Shown: in pieces, positions 39,148 to 49,260 of the stretch
Numbering within the stretch: the first letter of the stretch is position 1
How the letters are laid out: the number at the start of each line of letters is the position of its first letter
NCBI RefSeq assembly: GCF_900101115.1
Contig: NZ_FNFU01000003.1
Location: 220,612-284,611 of the forward strand
Direction of reading: 5' to 3'
From: Cryobacterium psychrotolerans
GTDB lineage: Bacteria; Actinomycetota; Actinomycetes; Actinomycetales; Microbacteriaceae
DNA length: 64,000 nucleotides
Notes under the pieces: generated by a model
The model's input: only the letters and a program-made list of their open reading frames with translations
The model's database searches: none
Told to the model about the DNA's origin: nothing
Program-made: the position numbers and the translations under genes

Positions 39148-41400
39148 CTAGCCGTCACTGACGCGGTACACGTCGTACACGGTGTCGATCCGGCGCACCG
39201 CGTTCAGCACCCGGTCCAGGTGGGTCACATCGCCCATCTCGAAGACGAACCGGCTGAGGGCCAGCCGGTCGCTCGAGGTGTTCACCGTGGCGGAGAGGAT
39301 GTTGACGTGGTGCTCGGACAGCACCCGCGTCACGTCCGAGAGCAGACCGGACCGGTCGAGGGCCTCGATCTGGATGTGCACGAGGAAGAGGCTCTTGGAG
39401 GTGGGCGCCCATTCCACGTCGATCATGCGCTCGGGCTCCTTGAGCAGCGAGTGCACGTTGTGGCACGCGGCCTGGTGCACCGACACCCCGGACCCGCGGG
39501 TGATGAAGCCGACGATCTTGTCACCCGGAACCGGGGTGCAGCAGCGGGCGAGCTTGACGAGGATGTCCGGGGCGCCCCGCACGAGCACCCCGGAGTCGCT
39601 GTTGCGCAGGGTCTGTGTGCGGCCACGAGGGGCGACGGGGAGGTCGGTGCTGTCGCTTTCTTCGACGCTTTGCAGCGAAGCCACGACCTTCTCGAGCACC
39701 GACTGGGTCGAGACATGGCCCTCGCCGACGGCGGCATACAGCGCCGAGACGTCCTCGTACTTCATCATCGCCGCGACTTCGGCGAAGGAATCCTGGTTCA
39801 TCAGCTTCTGCAGCGGCAGGTTCTGCTTGCGCATCGCCCGGGCGATCGAGTCGCGACCCTGTTCGATGGCCTCGTCGCGGCGTTCCTTGGTGAACCACTG
39901 CCGGATCTTGTTCCGCGCCCGGGGGCTCTTGACGAAGTTCAGCCAGTCCTTGCTGGGGCCTGAGTCGGGGTTCTTCGACGTGAACACCTCGACCACGTCG
40001 CCGGTCTCGAGGGTGCTCTCAAGCGGCACGAGCCGCCCGTTGACCTTGGAACCCATGGTGCGGTGACCGACCTCGGTGTGCACGGCATAGGCGAAGTCGA
40101 CCGGGGTCGCGCCGGCCGGCAGGCCGATGACGCGACCCTTCGGCGTGAACACGTACACCTCTTTGGCGCCGATCTCGAACCGGAGGGAGTCCAGGAACTC
40201 GCCGGGGTCTGCGGTCTCGGCCTGCCAGTCGGAGATGTGCGCCAGCCAGGCCATGTCGGTGTCGCTCTGCGGGCCGGGCCCGGTGCTCTTGCCGGTGGTC
40301 TGGTCCTTGTACTTCCAGTGCGCCGCGACGCCGAATTCGGCGCGCTGGTGCATCTCCTGGGTGCGGATCTGGATCTCGACCGGGCGACCGTTCGGCCCCA
40401 GGACCGTCGTGTGCAGCGACTGGTAGAGGTTGAACTTGGGCGTGGCTATGTAGTCCTTGAAGCGGCCCGGCAGCGGCGTCCACCTCGCGTGGATCGCGCC
40501 CAGCACGGCGTAGCAGTCGCGCACCGAGTTAACCAGCACACGGATGCCCACCAGATCGTAGATCTCGTCGAACTCGCGGCCGCGCACGACCATTTTCTGG
40601 TAGATCGAGTAGTACTGCTTCGGACGTCCGGCGACCTTGCCGCGGATCCGGGCCGCCTTGAGGTCGTCGTTGATCGACTCGATGATCTGCTGGACGAATT
40701 CCTCACGCTGCGGCGTGCGCTGTTTGACCAGGCTCTCGATCTCCGCGTAGAGCTTGGGGTAGAGCACGGCGAAGGAGAGGTCTTCGAGCTCCCACTTGAT
40801 CGTCTGGATACCCAGGCGGTGGGCCAGCGGCGCGTAAATCTCCAGCGTCTCCGTCGCCTTCCGCGTGGCGGATTCGGCCGGCACGAAGCCCCAGGTGCGC
40901 GCGTTGTGCAGGCGGTCGGCGAGTTTGATGATCAGCACGCGGATGTCCTTGGACATCGCGACGATCATCTTGCGCACCGTCTCGGCCTGCGTACTGTCGC
41001 CGTACTTGACCTTGTCGAGCTTGGTGACGCCGTCGACAAGCATCGCGATCTCGTCGCCGAAGTCGACCCTCAGGGCATCGAGCGTGTAGGCGGTGTCCTC
41101 GACGGTGTCGTGCAGCACCGCGGCGGCAATGGTCTTCGGCCCGATGCCGAGGTCGGCCAGGATCTGGGCGACGGCCACCGGGTGGGTGATGTACGGTTCC
41201 CCGCTCCGGCGAACCTGGCCCTCGTGGGCACGTTCGGCAGCGGTGTACGCACGCTCGATCACACCGAGATCGGCCTTGGGATGATGCATCCGCACGGTCT
41301 TCAGCAGGGTGTCGACGGCCCCGACCGGCTGGGCGCGGGAAAAGATGCGCGGTACCAGGCGGCGCAGTGAAGCGGTGGATGGCGTTGTTGTCTCCGTCAT
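39148..41400 (-). CDS. rsh: Bifunctional (p)ppGpp synthetase/hydrolase (RelA/SpoT homologue)
   Basis: Stringent response enzyme of 750 residues. Order: HD hydrolase (about 45-200, with HDTVEDT and the KLADRLHNART region), synthetase (about 230-370, with YYSIYQKMVVRG and HTTVLGPNGRPVEIQIRT), TGS (about 420-480, EVYVFTPKGRVIGLPAGATPVDFAY), zinc-finger/helical region with RCCTPVPGDKIVGFITRG, and C-terminal ACT (about 665-745). HD residues are intact, so both activities are expected. ATG start. It follows secF; in mycobacteria apt usually lies between secF and relA, and is absent here. Confidence 0.97.
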   Translation of the reverse strand: MTETTTPSTASLRRLVPRIFSRAQPVGAVDTLLKTVRMHHPKADLGVIERAYTAAERAHEGQVRRSGEPYITHPVAVAQILADLGIGPKTIAAAVLHDTVEDTAYTLDALRVDFGDEIAMLVDGVTKLDKVKYGDSTQAETVRKMIVAMSKDIRVLIIKLADRLHNARTWGFVPAESATRKATETLEIYAPLAHRLGIQTIKWELEDLSFAVLYPKLYAEIESLVKQRTPQREEFVQQIIESINDDLKAARIRGKVAGRPKQYYSIYQKMVVRGREFDEIYDLVGIRVLVNSVRDCYAVLGAIHARWTPLPGRFKDYIATPKFNLYQSLHTTVLGPNGRPVEIQIRTQEMHQRAEFGVAAHWKYKDQTTGKSTGPGPQSDTDMAWLAHISDWQAETADPGEFLDSLRFEIGAKEVYVFTPKGRVIGLPAGATPVDFAYAVHTEVGHRTMGSKVNGRLVPLESTLETGDVVEVFTSKNPDSGPSKDWLNFVKSPRARNKIRQWFTKERRDEAIEQGRDSIARAMRKQNLPLQKLMNQDSFAEVAAMMKYEDVSALYAAVGEGHVSTQSVLEKVVASLQSVEESDSTDLPVAPRGRTQTLRNSDSGVLVRGAPDILVKLARCCTPVPGDKIVGFITRGSGVSVHQAACHNVHSLLKEPERMIDVEWAPTSKSLFLVHIQIEALDRSGLLSDVTRVLSEHHVNILSATVNTSSDRLALSRFVFEMGDVTHLDRVLNAVRRIDTVYDVYRVSDG

Positions 41401-41555
41401 CGCTTCACCTCACTCTCCTCGGCCTATTATCGCTGATCCAGCCGAGAACATCGCCCGGGATCCCCTCCGGCCAGTATTGGCGGCCGGGACGAGGCGGCTG
41501 GCCTCCGGCGCGCCCGGCGAGGCATCCACCTCGGCCTACGCGTCCGGAGACCGGA

Positions 41556-42572
41556 TCATACGGTCAGGTTCTCCTGCCTCGGCGCGGCCACGCCCGCCTT
41601 GGCGCGGAGGGCGAGCGCCTTCTTGTCGCGCTTGCGAACCTCCGGCTCCGCGGTACGGAGCTGTGCGTAGAGCGGAGCAGCAACGAAGATCGTCGAGTAC
41701 GTGCCGACGAAGATGCCGATCAGGAGCGCCAGGGCGATGTCGCGCAGGGTTCCGGCCCCGAGGACGAAGGCGCCGATGAACAGAATGGACGCAACCGGGA
41801 GCATGGCCACCACCGAGGTGTTGATCGAGCGCACCAGGGTCTGGTTCACGGCCAGGTTGACCGACTCCGCGAACGTGCGGCGGGATTCGGGTCCATCCTC
41901 CGCGGTGTTCTCCCTGATCTTGTCGAAGACCACCACGGTGTCGTACAGCGAGTAACCCAGGATCGTGAGGAAGCCGATGACGGCCGCCGGCGTGATCTCG
42001 AAGCCGGTCAGGCCGTAGAAGCCGGCCGTGAGGATGAGGTCGTGCAGCAGGGCGACCATGGCGGCCAGGGACATCTTCCAGGTTCGGAAGTACAACGCCA
42101 TGACGACGGAGGCGAGCACGAGGAACACCAGCAGGCCGCGGAGCGCCTGACCGGTGATGTCCGCGCCCCACGACGGGCCGATGAAGGACGATGTCACCTG
42201 GGTCTCCGGGACCGCGTAGGCCTCGGCCAGCGCAGCGCGCACCTCGCGGGACGCCCCAGGCTCCAGCTGATCCGTCTGCACCCGGACGCCCGAGTTGCTG
42301 ACCGAAGAGATCTTCGGCACGGCCGCCGGGTCCACGCTGGCGACGGCTTCGGCTGCCGGAGCCTGGTCCTGCGTCTTGGCGTCGGACACGACGAACTCGG
42401 AACCGCCCGTGAACTCGATGCCGAAGACGAAGCCGCCGCGCAGCAGCGGTCCGACGACAGCGATGACAATCATCACCGCGGCGATCAGGTACCAGAGCTT
42501 GCGGCGGCCGACGATGTCGAAGGAACGCTTGCCGGTGTAGAGGTCGTTGCCGAACTGGGCAAAGCTGGCCAT
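41556..42572 (-). CDS. secF: Protein translocase subunit SecF
   Basis: 338 residues, six membrane helices with the large extracytoplasmic loop after the first. Conserved: FDIVGRRKLWYLIAAVMIVI, GIEFTGGSEF, TSSFIGPSWGADITGQALRG, and the inner-core FLTILGYSLYDTVVVFDKIREN with NQTLVRSINTS. Works with SecD to drive late steps of secretion using the proton gradient. The ATG overlaps the secD stop as TAATG. The C-terminus is a basic Ala/Lys tail. Confidence 0.97.
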   Translation of the reverse strand: MASFAQFGNDLYTGKRSFDIVGRRKLWYLIAAVMIVIAVVGPLLRGGFVFGIEFTGGSEFVVSDAKTQDQAPAAEAVASVDPAAVPKISSVSNSGVRVQTDQLEPGASREVRAALAEAYAVPETQVTSSFIGPSWGADITGQALRGLLVFLVLASVVMALYFRTWKMSLAAMVALLHDLILTAGFYGLTGFEITPAAVIGFLTILGYSLYDTVVVFDKIRENTAEDGPESRRTFAESVNLAVNQTLVRSINTSVVAMLPVASILFIGAFVLGAGTLRDIALALLIGIFVGTYSTIFVAAPLYAQLRTAEPEVRKRDKKALALRAKAGVAAPRQENLTV

Positions 42573-44299
42573 TAGGAATCCTTCCCGTCGGTCGACCGAT
42601 TCGTGCTGGAACCGACCTTTTCTGTCGCCTTGCGTTCGGCGATGGTCTGGCGTTTCGCGGCCTCACGGCTCGACGCGGCAGACTTCGAGGAGGCAACCTG
42701 CGGGGCGGGCAAGAACTTGGCCCGGCCCCGATAGACGGCACCCAGGGCCCGCGGGTCGAGCCCGCTGAACCGGTGGCCCTCGGCGAAGAATCTCGTCCGT
42801 GCGAGGAGCTGCAGCATCGGGTGCGTGAACAGCATGACCACGATGAGGTCGACGATGGTGGTGAGGCCGAGGGTGAACGCGAATCCGCGCACGTTGCCGA
42901 CGGCGAGGATGAACAGGACCGCGGCGGCGAGGAAGTTGACCGCGTCGGAGGCGATGATCGTGCGGATGGCCCGCCTCCAGCCGCTCTCGACCGCGGACTC
43001 GAGTCCGCGACCGTCCCGCAGCTCGTCCCGAACACGTTCGAAGTACACGATGAACGAGTCGGCGGTGATACCGATAGCCACGATCAACCCCGCGACACCG
43101 GCGAGGGACAATCGGTAGCCTTCCCGCCAGGACAGGATCGTGATCAGAAGGTAGGTGATCACCGCGGCCACGACGAGTGACGCGACGGTGACGAGCCCGA
43201 GCAGCCGGTATTGCGCGATCGAGTACAGCACGACCAGGACGAGCCCGATCAGGCCGGCGATCAGACCGCTGGTCAGCTGGGCGGTTCCGAGAGTCGCCGA
43301 AATCGTGTCCTGGCTCTGCACGGCGAAGCTCAGTGGCAGCGCGCCGAATTTGAGCTGGTCGGCCAGTGACTTGGACGTCACCTGGGTGAAGTTTCCGGTG
43401 ATCTGCGGCTTGCCGTCGGTTATCACCGCGAGCGTGCGCGGCGCGGAGATGACCGAGCCGTCGAGCACGATCGCGAACTGGTTCTGCACACCCTGCAGCC
43501 CGCTCAGGCGGGTCGTGACGGTCGCGAAGTCCTTGGTGCCTGCGGCGTCGAAGACCATGTTCACGGCCCACTCGCCGGTGGTGGCTCCGGACTGTGTGGT
43601 CACCTGGCCGTTGGTCGCGTCCGCAATGTTGGAACCGCTGACTTCGACCGGGCCGAGCACGTACTTGACGGAGCCATCGGCCTCACAGGTGACGAGCGGC
43701 TTGTCGGCCGGGGCGACGACGGCGTTGTCGATCTTGCTGCAGTCGAAAGCGTCGTACTGCGCCTGGAGCGCCGGGGTGACGTAGTTGAGGTCGCTGGCGT
43801 TGGTGGGCTTGACGCTGGGCGTGCTCGGGAGGCTGCCCGGGTCGACGCTGGGCGTCGGAGTGGGCGTCGCCGCAGCGCCGTCCCCGCCGACGCTGTCTCC
43901 GGAGGGAGCCCCGGCCAGGAGCACCGGCCGGAACTCGAGCTTGGCCGAAGATTCGATCCGGTTGATCGTCGCGTCATCGGGAGTGCCCGGGATCGACACG
44001 ACAATGTTCTTGCCACCCTGGGTGTTGATCTCCGACTCGGACACACCGGCGGAGTTGATGCGCTCCCGGATGATCGACACGGCCTGGTTCAGCTGCTCGG
44101 GCGAGACGGACTGGCCCGACTCGAGCTTGGGAGCCAGGATGATCTGAGTGCCGCCCTCGAGGTCGAGCGCAAGCTTGGGCGCCCAGGAACCGCTACCGCC
44201 CATGACACCGGCCGCATTGAGGGCGAACAGGCCGACGATAATCACGCCTAACCAGGACAGGGAACGCCAGGCCTTCTTGACCGGGGTCGACTTTGCCAC
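42572..44299 (-). CDS. secD: Protein translocase subunit SecD
   Basis: 575 residues. First membrane helix near the N-terminus (LGVIIVGLFALNAAGV), then the P1 head region beginning KLALDLEGGTQIIL, with a Pro/Thr-rich insert, and five C-terminal membrane helices containing GLIGLVLVVLYSIAQYRLLGL, VAIGITADSFIVYFERVRDELR and LGLTTIVDLIVVMLFTHPML. A basic cytoplasmic tail of about 70 residues ends the protein. GTG start. yajC-secD-secF order as usual. Confidence 0.97.
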   Translation of the reverse strand: MAKSTPVKKAWRSLSWLGVIIVGLFALNAAGVMGGSGSWAPKLALDLEGGTQIILAPKLESGQSVSPEQLNQAVSIIRERINSAGVSESEINTQGGKNIVVSIPGTPDDATINRIESSAKLEFRPVLLAGAPSGDSVGGDGAAATPTPTPSVDPGSLPSTPSVKPTNASDLNYVTPALQAQYDAFDCSKIDNAVVAPADKPLVTCEADGSVKYVLGPVEVSGSNIADATNGQVTTQSGATTGEWAVNMVFDAAGTKDFATVTTRLSGLQGVQNQFAIVLDGSVISAPRTLAVITDGKPQITGNFTQVTSKSLADQLKFGALPLSFAVQSQDTISATLGTAQLTSGLIAGLIGLVLVVLYSIAQYRLLGLVTVASLVVAAVITYLLITILSWREGYRLSLAGVAGLIVAIGITADSFIVYFERVRDELRDGRGLESAVESGWRRAIRTIIASDAVNFLAAAVLFILAVGNVRGFAFTLGLTTIVDLIVVMLFTHPMLQLLARTRFFAEGHRFSGLDPRALGAVYRGRAKFLPAPQVASSKSAASSREAAKRQTIAERKATEKVGSSTNRSTDGKDS

Positions 44300-44322
44300 C
44301 TGTGAACTCAGCTTTCTATGCT

Positions 44323-44352
44323 CGTGCCCGCGCCCGTGAGGGCGCGGGCACG
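44323..44352 (-). terminator. Perfect GC-rich hairpin between yajC and secD
   Basis: cgtgcccgcgccc pairs with gggcgcgggcacg around GTGA: 13 perfect base pairs. No U-tract. It could attenuate readthrough from yajC into secD or protect the yajC message. Confidence 0.6.
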
Positions 44353-44365
44353 GGAGAGGGTTGTG

Positions 44366-44767
44366 TTACGCGTCGCCCTTGGCGCGCGTGCTGCCATCGA
44401 TGCCGTCTTCGCCTGCTGCGCGCTGGCCGAACTCCGGCTCACCCATGACGGTGCCGCTGTCCTGGTTGAGCTCGGCGACGGGAGCCTCGTCGGCCTCGAC
44501 GACGGTCGGCTCGACGACGCGGGCGATCGTCTGGCGGTGGATGTTGACCACGGTGCCCGGTGCGATCTCGAGCGCAACCTTGTTCTCGGCCTCGTCGATC
44601 GACACGATGGTGCCGTACATGCCGAAGTTGGTCATGACCTCGGCGCCGGCGACCATCTTGGACTGGAGGGCCTCGAGGTCCGCCTTGCGCTTGCGCCCGT
44701 TGCGGAACATGAAGAACACGAGGACCGCCAGGACGGCGAGCATGAGGATGGTGGTGATGTCTGGCAT
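44366..44767 (-). CDS. yajC: Preprotein translocase subunit YajC
   Basis: 133 residues. One N-terminal membrane helix (ILMLAVLAVLVFFMFRNGRKRK) and the soluble YajC domain with LQSKMVAGAEVMTNFGMYGTIVSIDEAENKVALEIAPGTVVNIHRQTIARVV, followed by an acidic, Gly-rich C-terminal extension after residue 90 that is longer than in proteobacteria. The ATG of MPDITTILM is set by the hydrophobic start of the family. Auxiliary to SecDF. Confidence 0.95.
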   Translation of the reverse strand: MPDITTILMLAVLAVLVFFMFRNGRKRKADLEALQSKMVAGAEVMTNFGMYGTIVSIDEAENKVALEIAPGTVVNIHRQTIARVVEPTVVEADEAPVAELNQDSGTVMGEPEFGQRAAGEDGIDGSTRAKGDA

Positions 44768-44841
44768 GAAACTTTTGGACCTTCCGATTGCGGTACGACG
44801 ACCGCTACAGGTGAGTGCGGATCGCGGCGAACCAACTTGAA

Positions 44842-45891
44842 TTATAGGGGATCGAGGTTCAGGCCGGCCTGAGGGCTGCTGAGACCGAAGTGTTGCCACG
44901 CCGCGGGTGTTGCCACCCGCCCCCTCGGGGTGCGCGTGAGGAAGCCTATCCGCACCAGGAAGGGCTCGACGACCGCTTCGATGGTTTCAGACTCCTCGCC
45001 GACGGAAACCGCCAGTGTATTCAGGCCAACCGGGCCTCCCCCAAAACGGGTCAGGATGATCCGCATGACTTCACGGTCGAGCCGATCCAGGCCGATCGGG
45101 TCGACGTCGTACAGCTCGAGCGCCGCATGGACGGCGGCCAGGTCGGCCTCTCCCCCGTGCACGAGTGCGTAGTCGCGCACGCGCCGGAGGAGCCGGTTCG
45201 CGATGCGCGGCGTTCCCCGGCAACGGCCCGCGATCTCGGCGAGGGCGTCGCGGCCGATCTGCAGTTCGAGCAGTTTCGCCGCCCGGCCGAGCACCTGTTC
45301 CAGCTCGGCCTCGGAGTAGAACTCGAGGTGGGCGGTGAAGCCGAATCGGTCCCGGAGGGGGTTGGGCAGCAGTCCGGAGCGGGTGGTCGCCCCGACGAGC
45401 GTGAAGGGCGCCAGTTCCAGCGGCACGGAGGTCGCCCCCGCGCCCTTGCCCACCATGATGTCGATGCGGAAGTCTTCCATCGCCAGGTAGAGCATCTCTT
45501 CTGCCGAGCGCGCCATCCGGTGGATTTCGTCGATGAAGAGCACTTCGCCGGGCACGAGCGAGGAGAGCACCGCCGCGAGGTCGCCGGCGTGCTGGATGGC
45601 GGGCCCGCTGGACATGCGCAGCGGACGGTTGCCCTCGAAGGCCACGATCATGGCCAGCGTGGTCTTGCCGAGCCCCGGCGGGCCGGCCAGCAGGATGTGG
45701 TCGGGGGTGCGGCTCTGCATCGTCGCCGCGGTGAGCAGGAGCTGCAGCTGGCCGCGCACCTTCTGCTGGCCGACGAACTCGGCCATGCTGCGGGGCCGGA
45801 GGGCGCCTTCGAACGCGAGCTCGGCATCCCCTTCAAGCACCGGGTTCGTCACTTCGACACCCGGATCGTTGGCCAGTCCCTGGCCGGTCAT
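44842..45891 (-). CDS. ruvB: Holliday junction branch migration ATPase RuvB
   Basis: AAA+ hexameric motor, 349 residues. Starts with the [18 protein letters not shown] box, Walker [17 protein letters not shown], Walker [12 protein letters not shown], sensor [20 protein letters not shown], and the C-terminal winged helix with [45 protein letters not shown] overlaps the ruvA stop as ATGA. Part of ruvC-ruvA-ruvB. Confidence 0.98.
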   Translation of the reverse strand: MTGQGLANDPGVEVTNPVLEGDAELAFEGALRPRSMAEFVGQQKVRGQLQLLLTAATMQSRTPDHILLAGPPGLGKTTLAMIVAFEGNRPLRMSSGPAIQHAGDLAAVLSSLVPGEVLFIDEIHRMARSAEEMLYLAMEDFRIDIMVGKGAGATSVPLELAPFTLVGATTRSGLLPNPLRDRFGFTAHLEFYSEAELEQVLGRAAKLLELQIGRDALAEIAGRCRGTPRIANRLLRRVRDYALVHGGEADLAAVHAALELYDVDPIGLDRLDREVMRIILTRFGGGPVGLNTLAVSVGEESETIEAVVEPFLVRIGFLTRTPRGRVATPAAWQHFGLSSPQAGLNLDPL

Positions 45892-46526
45892 GACCGGCGC
45901 TCCGACGACTGGTGAGCGGGGCTCTGGTGTGCGGGGCCCAGCCGGGCCAGGGCCAGGCGCAGCACGGTCGCGACGCCGGGATCCGCGCCGGATGCCTCGG
46001 CCAGCGTTTCATCGACGGCCTGCGCCGCCACTCGTTCCGACCAGCCCAGGCCGATCAGGGCGGCCTGCACGTTCGCGGCGACCGTGGCGGAACCGGCCGG
46101 ACGCGGGTTCGCGGGCGCCCCGCTGGTCACCTGCACCTTGCCGGCCAGCGACAGGACGATCAGCTTGGCGGTCTTGGGTCCGATGCCGCTGACCTTGCGG
46201 AACGCCGCGTCGTCCTCGGCCTGGACGGCCAGGGCGATCTGGTTCGGGGTGAGCACCGCGAGCACGCCGAGGGCGGACTTCGGGCCGACACCGGTGACGC
46301 CGACGAGCAGCTCGAACACCGCAAGCTCCGGTGCGGTCGGGAAGCCGTAGAGGGTGAGGGAGTCTTCGCGCACGACCAGCGTCGTCGCGAGCCGGGCCTC
46401 GGCGCCGACGCGCACGGACAGCGCGGTCGTCGGGGTGACCTGCAGGGCGAGGCCGACTCCGCCGACCTCGATCACGACGGTCGAGCCCAGGGCGGACAGG
46501 ACGGGGCCACGTACGGAGGAGATCAC
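45888..46526 (-). CDS. ruvA: Holliday junction DNA-binding protein RuvA
   Basis: 212 residues. N-terminal OB fold ([26 protein letters not shown]), helix-hairpin-helix pair with [19 protein letters not shown] and [20 protein letters not shown], then the flexible linker and a C-terminal RuvB-binding domain ([20 protein letters not shown]). GTG start overlapping the ruvC stop as GTGA. Confidence 0.97.
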   Translation of the reverse strand: MISSVRGPVLSALGSTVVIEVGGVGLALQVTPTTALSVRVGAEARLATTLVVREDSLTLYGFPTAPELAVFELLVGVTGVGPKSALGVLAVLTPNQIALAVQAEDDAAFRKVSGIGPKTAKLIVLSLAGKVQVTSGAPANPRPAGSATVAANVQAALIGLGWSERVAAQAVDETLAEASGADPGVATVLRLALARLGPAHQSPAHQSSERRS

Positions 46527-47140
46527 CGCTTAAGACTACGCGGCGGCACCGACGCTGCCGCGCTACGCTCCGCGGCGAGCCATGCCTTCTGGGCTGGGGT
46601 CTGGGCGGGGGTCTGGCCGCCCGGGGCGAGCGAAGCGGCCGTGGGCAGCGTTCCGCCGGAGGCCCCGGTGCGCCAGGCGTGGCAGATGGCCAGGGCGAGC
46701 GCGTCGGCGGCATCGGCCGGCTTGGGGATTTCGGCGAGGCCGAGGATGCGCGCGACCATCGTGCCGACCTGTTTCTTGTCGGCCGAGCCGTACCCGGTGA
46801 TGGCCGCCTTGACCTCGCTCGGCGTGTGCAGCGACACCGGCAGGCCCCGCCGGGCGGCGAGCATCAGGGCGACGCCGCTGATCTGCGCGGTGCCCATGAC
46901 CGTGCTCACGTTGTGCTGGGCGAACACGCGCTCGATGGCCACGAACGCGGGCTGGTGACGGTCGAGCATGTCTTCGATGCCGTCGCTGATCAGCAGCAGC
47001 CGGCGCTCGAGGGCCAGGCCGGGGTCGCTCCGCAGCACGGTGACGTCGACGAGGGTCGCCGAGCGGTTGCCGGAGACGTCGACGACGCCCACGCCGCAGC
47101 GAGTGAGGCCAGGGTCGATCCCGAGCACCCTGACCGGCAT
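46523..47140 (-). CDS. ruvC: Crossover junction endodeoxyribonuclease RuvC
   Basis: 205 residues. RNase H-fold resolvase with the four acidic residues in [12 protein letters not shown] (Asp), [11 protein letters not shown] (Glu) and [15 protein letters not shown] (two Asp). The basic loop [13 protein letters not shown] is present. The ATG at 47138-47140 is clear; upstream in-frame sequence is a yebC shadow. A 40-residue Ala/Pro-rich C-terminal tail extends beyond the usual core. Seven bases separate it from yebC. Confidence 0.97.
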   Translation of the reverse strand: MPVRVLGIDPGLTRCGVGVVDVSGNRSATLVDVTVLRSDPGLALERRLLLISDGIEDMLDRHQPAFVAIERVFAQHNVSTVMGTAQISGVALMLAARRGLPVSLHTPSEVKAAITGYGSADKKQVGTMVARILGLAEIPKPADAADALALAICHAWRTGASGGTLPTAASLAPGGQTPAQTPAQKAWLAAERSAAASVPPRSLKR

Positions 47141-47147
47141 CGCGGCG

Positions 47148-47912
47148 TTACGCTGACTCGGCCTGGAGCTCCGCCTGCACCTCGGGCGACAGGTCGTAGT
47201 TGCTGTAGATGTTCTGCACGTCGTCGAGTTCCTCGAGGGCGTCGATGAGGTGGAAGACCTTGCGGGCGGTCTCGGCATCCACCTCGACCTTGAGCGACGG
47301 CACGAACGCGATGTCGGCGGAGTCGTAATCGATGCCCGCGTCCTGCAGCGCGGTGCGGGTGGCGACGAGGTCGTGGGCCTCGCTGAAGACCTCGAACTTG
47401 TCGCCGTCGTCGACCACCTCTTCTGCGCCGGCGTCGAGAACGGCGAGGAGAACGTCATCCTCGGTGAGGCCGTCGCTCTTGGGAACGACGACGATGCCCT
47501 TGCGGTGGAAGTTGTAGGCGACGCTGCCCGGGTCGGCCATGTTGCCGCCGTTGCGGGTGACCGTGGTGCGCACTTCGGCTGCCGCACGGTTCTTGTTGTC
47601 GGTGAGGCACTCGATCATGATGGCCACTCCGTGGGCGGCGTAGCCCTCGTACATGATCGTCGTGTAGTCGACGGCGTCGCCGGTCAGGCCGGCGCCGCGC
47701 TTGACGGCGCGGTCGATGTTGTCGTTCGGAACGGAGGTCTTCTTGGCCTTCTGGATGGCGTCGACCAGGGTCGGGTTACCGGAGAGGTCTGCGCCGCCCA
47801 TGCGGGCCGCGACCTCGATGTTCTTGATCAGCTTTGCGAAGGCCTTGGCGCGCCGCGAATCGGTGATCGCCTTCTGGTGCTTCGTTGTCGCCCATTTGGA
47901 ATGCCCGGACAT
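47148..47912 (-). CDS. yebC: YebC/PmpR family transcriptional regulator / translation factor
   Basis: 254 residues. Begins with the invariant [39 protein letters not shown]. Middle signature: [40 protein letters not shown]. Ends [19 protein letters not shown]. Traditionally a DNA-binding regulator beside ruvC; recent work in other bacteria links the family to relief of ribosome stalling. ATG chosen by the family N-terminus. Three degenerate GTTGCAG repeats lie 39-84 bases upstream. Confidence 0.96.
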   Translation of the reverse strand: MSGHSKWATTKHQKAITDSRRAKAFAKLIKNIEVAARMGGADLSGNPTLVDAIQKAKKTSVPNDNIDRAVKRGAGLTGDAVDYTTIMYEGYAAHGVAIMIECLTDNKNRAAAEVRTTVTRNGGNMADPGSVAYNFHRKGIVVVPKSDGLTEDDVLLAVLDAGAEEVVDDGDKFEVFSEAHDLVATRTALQDAGIDYDSADIAFVPSLKVEVDAETARKVFHLIDALEELDDVQNIYSNYDLSPEVQAELQAESA

Positions 47913-47950
47913 ACATCTCCCGTTTGTTTCACTCGTGTGCTGCCGCTGGT

Positions 47951-47996
47951 GTGTTGCAGCTGCCGCGTTGCAGCGCTGCTGTGTTGCAGAGCCTGT
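47951..47996. repeat. Three degenerate GTTGCAG-containing repeats upstream of yebC
   Basis: Units beginning gtgttgcagctgcc, gcgttgcagcgctgct and gtgttgcagagcctgt (14-16 bases each) follow one another in the yebC upstream region. They may be a decaying minisatellite or regulator sites. Confidence 0.6.
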
Positions 47997-48099
47997 GCGG
48001 CGATCTGGCGCCGCCATGCGTGGTCGTCGCACCCGCCGGGTGCCCGCCCATTCTAACCCGGGGCGCCCCGAACCGGCCGGAAGCCCCGGCCAACACGGC

Positions 48100-48633
48100 T
48101 CAGGCGATGAGCTTGTGCAGGGTGCGCAGGTTCCTGGTCGTTGTGCTCGAGCGGTATCTCGTCTTGCCGCTGAGTTTGCTGAACGGGCTCTTCACCCCGA
48201 CCGCCCGCCGGACCTCCCAGTAGAGCACCCCGTCGCCGGCGGTGACCCGCTCGTCGCCCGGGTCGAGTCCGTCGGCACCGGCCAGGAGCTCGGTCAGGGC
48301 CGAGGGATCAGACGAGAAAACGACATACGGATGCCAGCCCTCGCGATTCGGGTCGAAGGGGTAGGCGTCGACGATCCGGCCGAGGGTCTCGACGCCCTGC
48401 AGCACGATCCAGGCCTCGTAGTCGTAGGCCTCGGACAGGGCGGCTTCGATCCGCGCCTTGAGCGCCGAAGCGTCGCTCTCCCCCGGCCCGGTCTCGAAGA
48501 GCACGTTCCCACTGGCCAGGACGGTCTGCACGCCGGCGAAGCCGAGCCCGCGGAACAGGTCCCGGAGCGACGACATGGTGATCGTGATGCCGTTCACGTT
48601 GATGCCCCGCAACAGGGCGACGTATGCGGTCAC
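48100..48633 (-). CDS. DUF1697 protein
   Basis: 177 residues matching the DUF1697 family: [12 protein letters not shown] at the N-terminus, [28 protein letters not shown], a central domain, and the C-terminal [19 protein letters not shown]. Structures of this family show ferredoxin-like folds, but no reaction is established that I know of. GTG or ATG start region near 48631. It sits between pdxT and yebC, 13 bases after pdxT, so it is probably co-transcribed, though nothing links it to vitamin B6. Confidence 0.9.
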   Translation of the reverse strand: MTAYVALLRGINVNGITITMSSLRDLFRGLGFAGVQTVLASGNVLFETGPGESDASALKARIEAALSEAYDYEAWIVLQGVETLGRIVDAYPFDPNREGWHPYVVFSSDPSALTELLAGADGLDPGDERVTAGDGVLYWEVRRAVGVKSPFSKLSGKTRYRSSTTTRNLRTLHKLIA

Positions 48634-48646
48634 GACGCTGCGCCGG

Positions 48647-49249
48647 TCATGACGCTGCGCCGCGGAACTTCGCGTCGGACACCATCCGGAGGAAGTGCTC
48701 GTGGAACCGGTGCTCCCCCGTGATTTCGGGGTGGAACGAGGTGCCGAGCAGGTTGCCCTGCTGCACGGCGACGCAGCGGCCGTCCGCGAGCCTGGCCAGC
48801 GCGGTCGCGCGGGGCCCGACCACCTCCACCACCGGGGCGCGGATGAACACGGCGTGCACCGGAGGCGCGCCGAGCACCGGCACGTCCAGCTCCGTCTCGA
48901 AAGACTCCGCCTGCGAGCCGAACGCGTTGCGGCGCACCGAGATGTCGAGTCCGCCGATGCTCTGCTGGCCGGCGATGCCGTCGAGCACGGTGTCGGCCAG
49001 CATGATCAGCCCGGCGCAGGTGCCGTAGACCGGCAGGCCGGCGTGCACGGCGTCCCGGAGCGGCTCGGCCAGACCGAACGCGCGGGAGAGCTTGTCCATG
49101 ACGCTGGACTCGCCGCCCGGGATCACCAGGCCGCTGACGCGGGCCAGTTCCTCCGGGCGACGAACGAGTTCCACTTCCGCGCCGAGCGCTGCGAGGACCG
49201 CGGCGTGCTCACGAAAGTCGCCCTGCAGGGCGAGAACTCCAACGGTCAT
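48647..49249 (-). CDS. pdxT: Pyridoxal 5'-phosphate synthase glutaminase subunit PdxT
   Basis: 200 residues. Supplies ammonia to PdxS. VGVLALQGDFREH opens the class I glutaminase fold; GLVIPGGESSVMDKL forms the oxyanion strand; the nucleophile Cys is in VYGTCAGLIMLA; and the His-Glu pair is in GTSFHPEITGEHRFHEHF. ATG start, 11 bases after pdxS. Confidence 0.97.
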   Translation of the reverse strand: MTVGVLALQGDFREHAAVLAALGAEVELVRRPEELARVSGLVIPGGESSVMDKLSRAFGLAEPLRDAVHAGLPVYGTCAGLIMLADTVLDGIAGQQSIGGLDISVRRNAFGSQAESFETELDVPVLGAPPVHAVFIRAPVVEVVGPRATALARLADGRCVAVQQGNLLGTSFHPEITGEHRFHEHFLRMVSDAKFRGAAS

Positions 49250-49260
49250 CTTGGGTGCTG

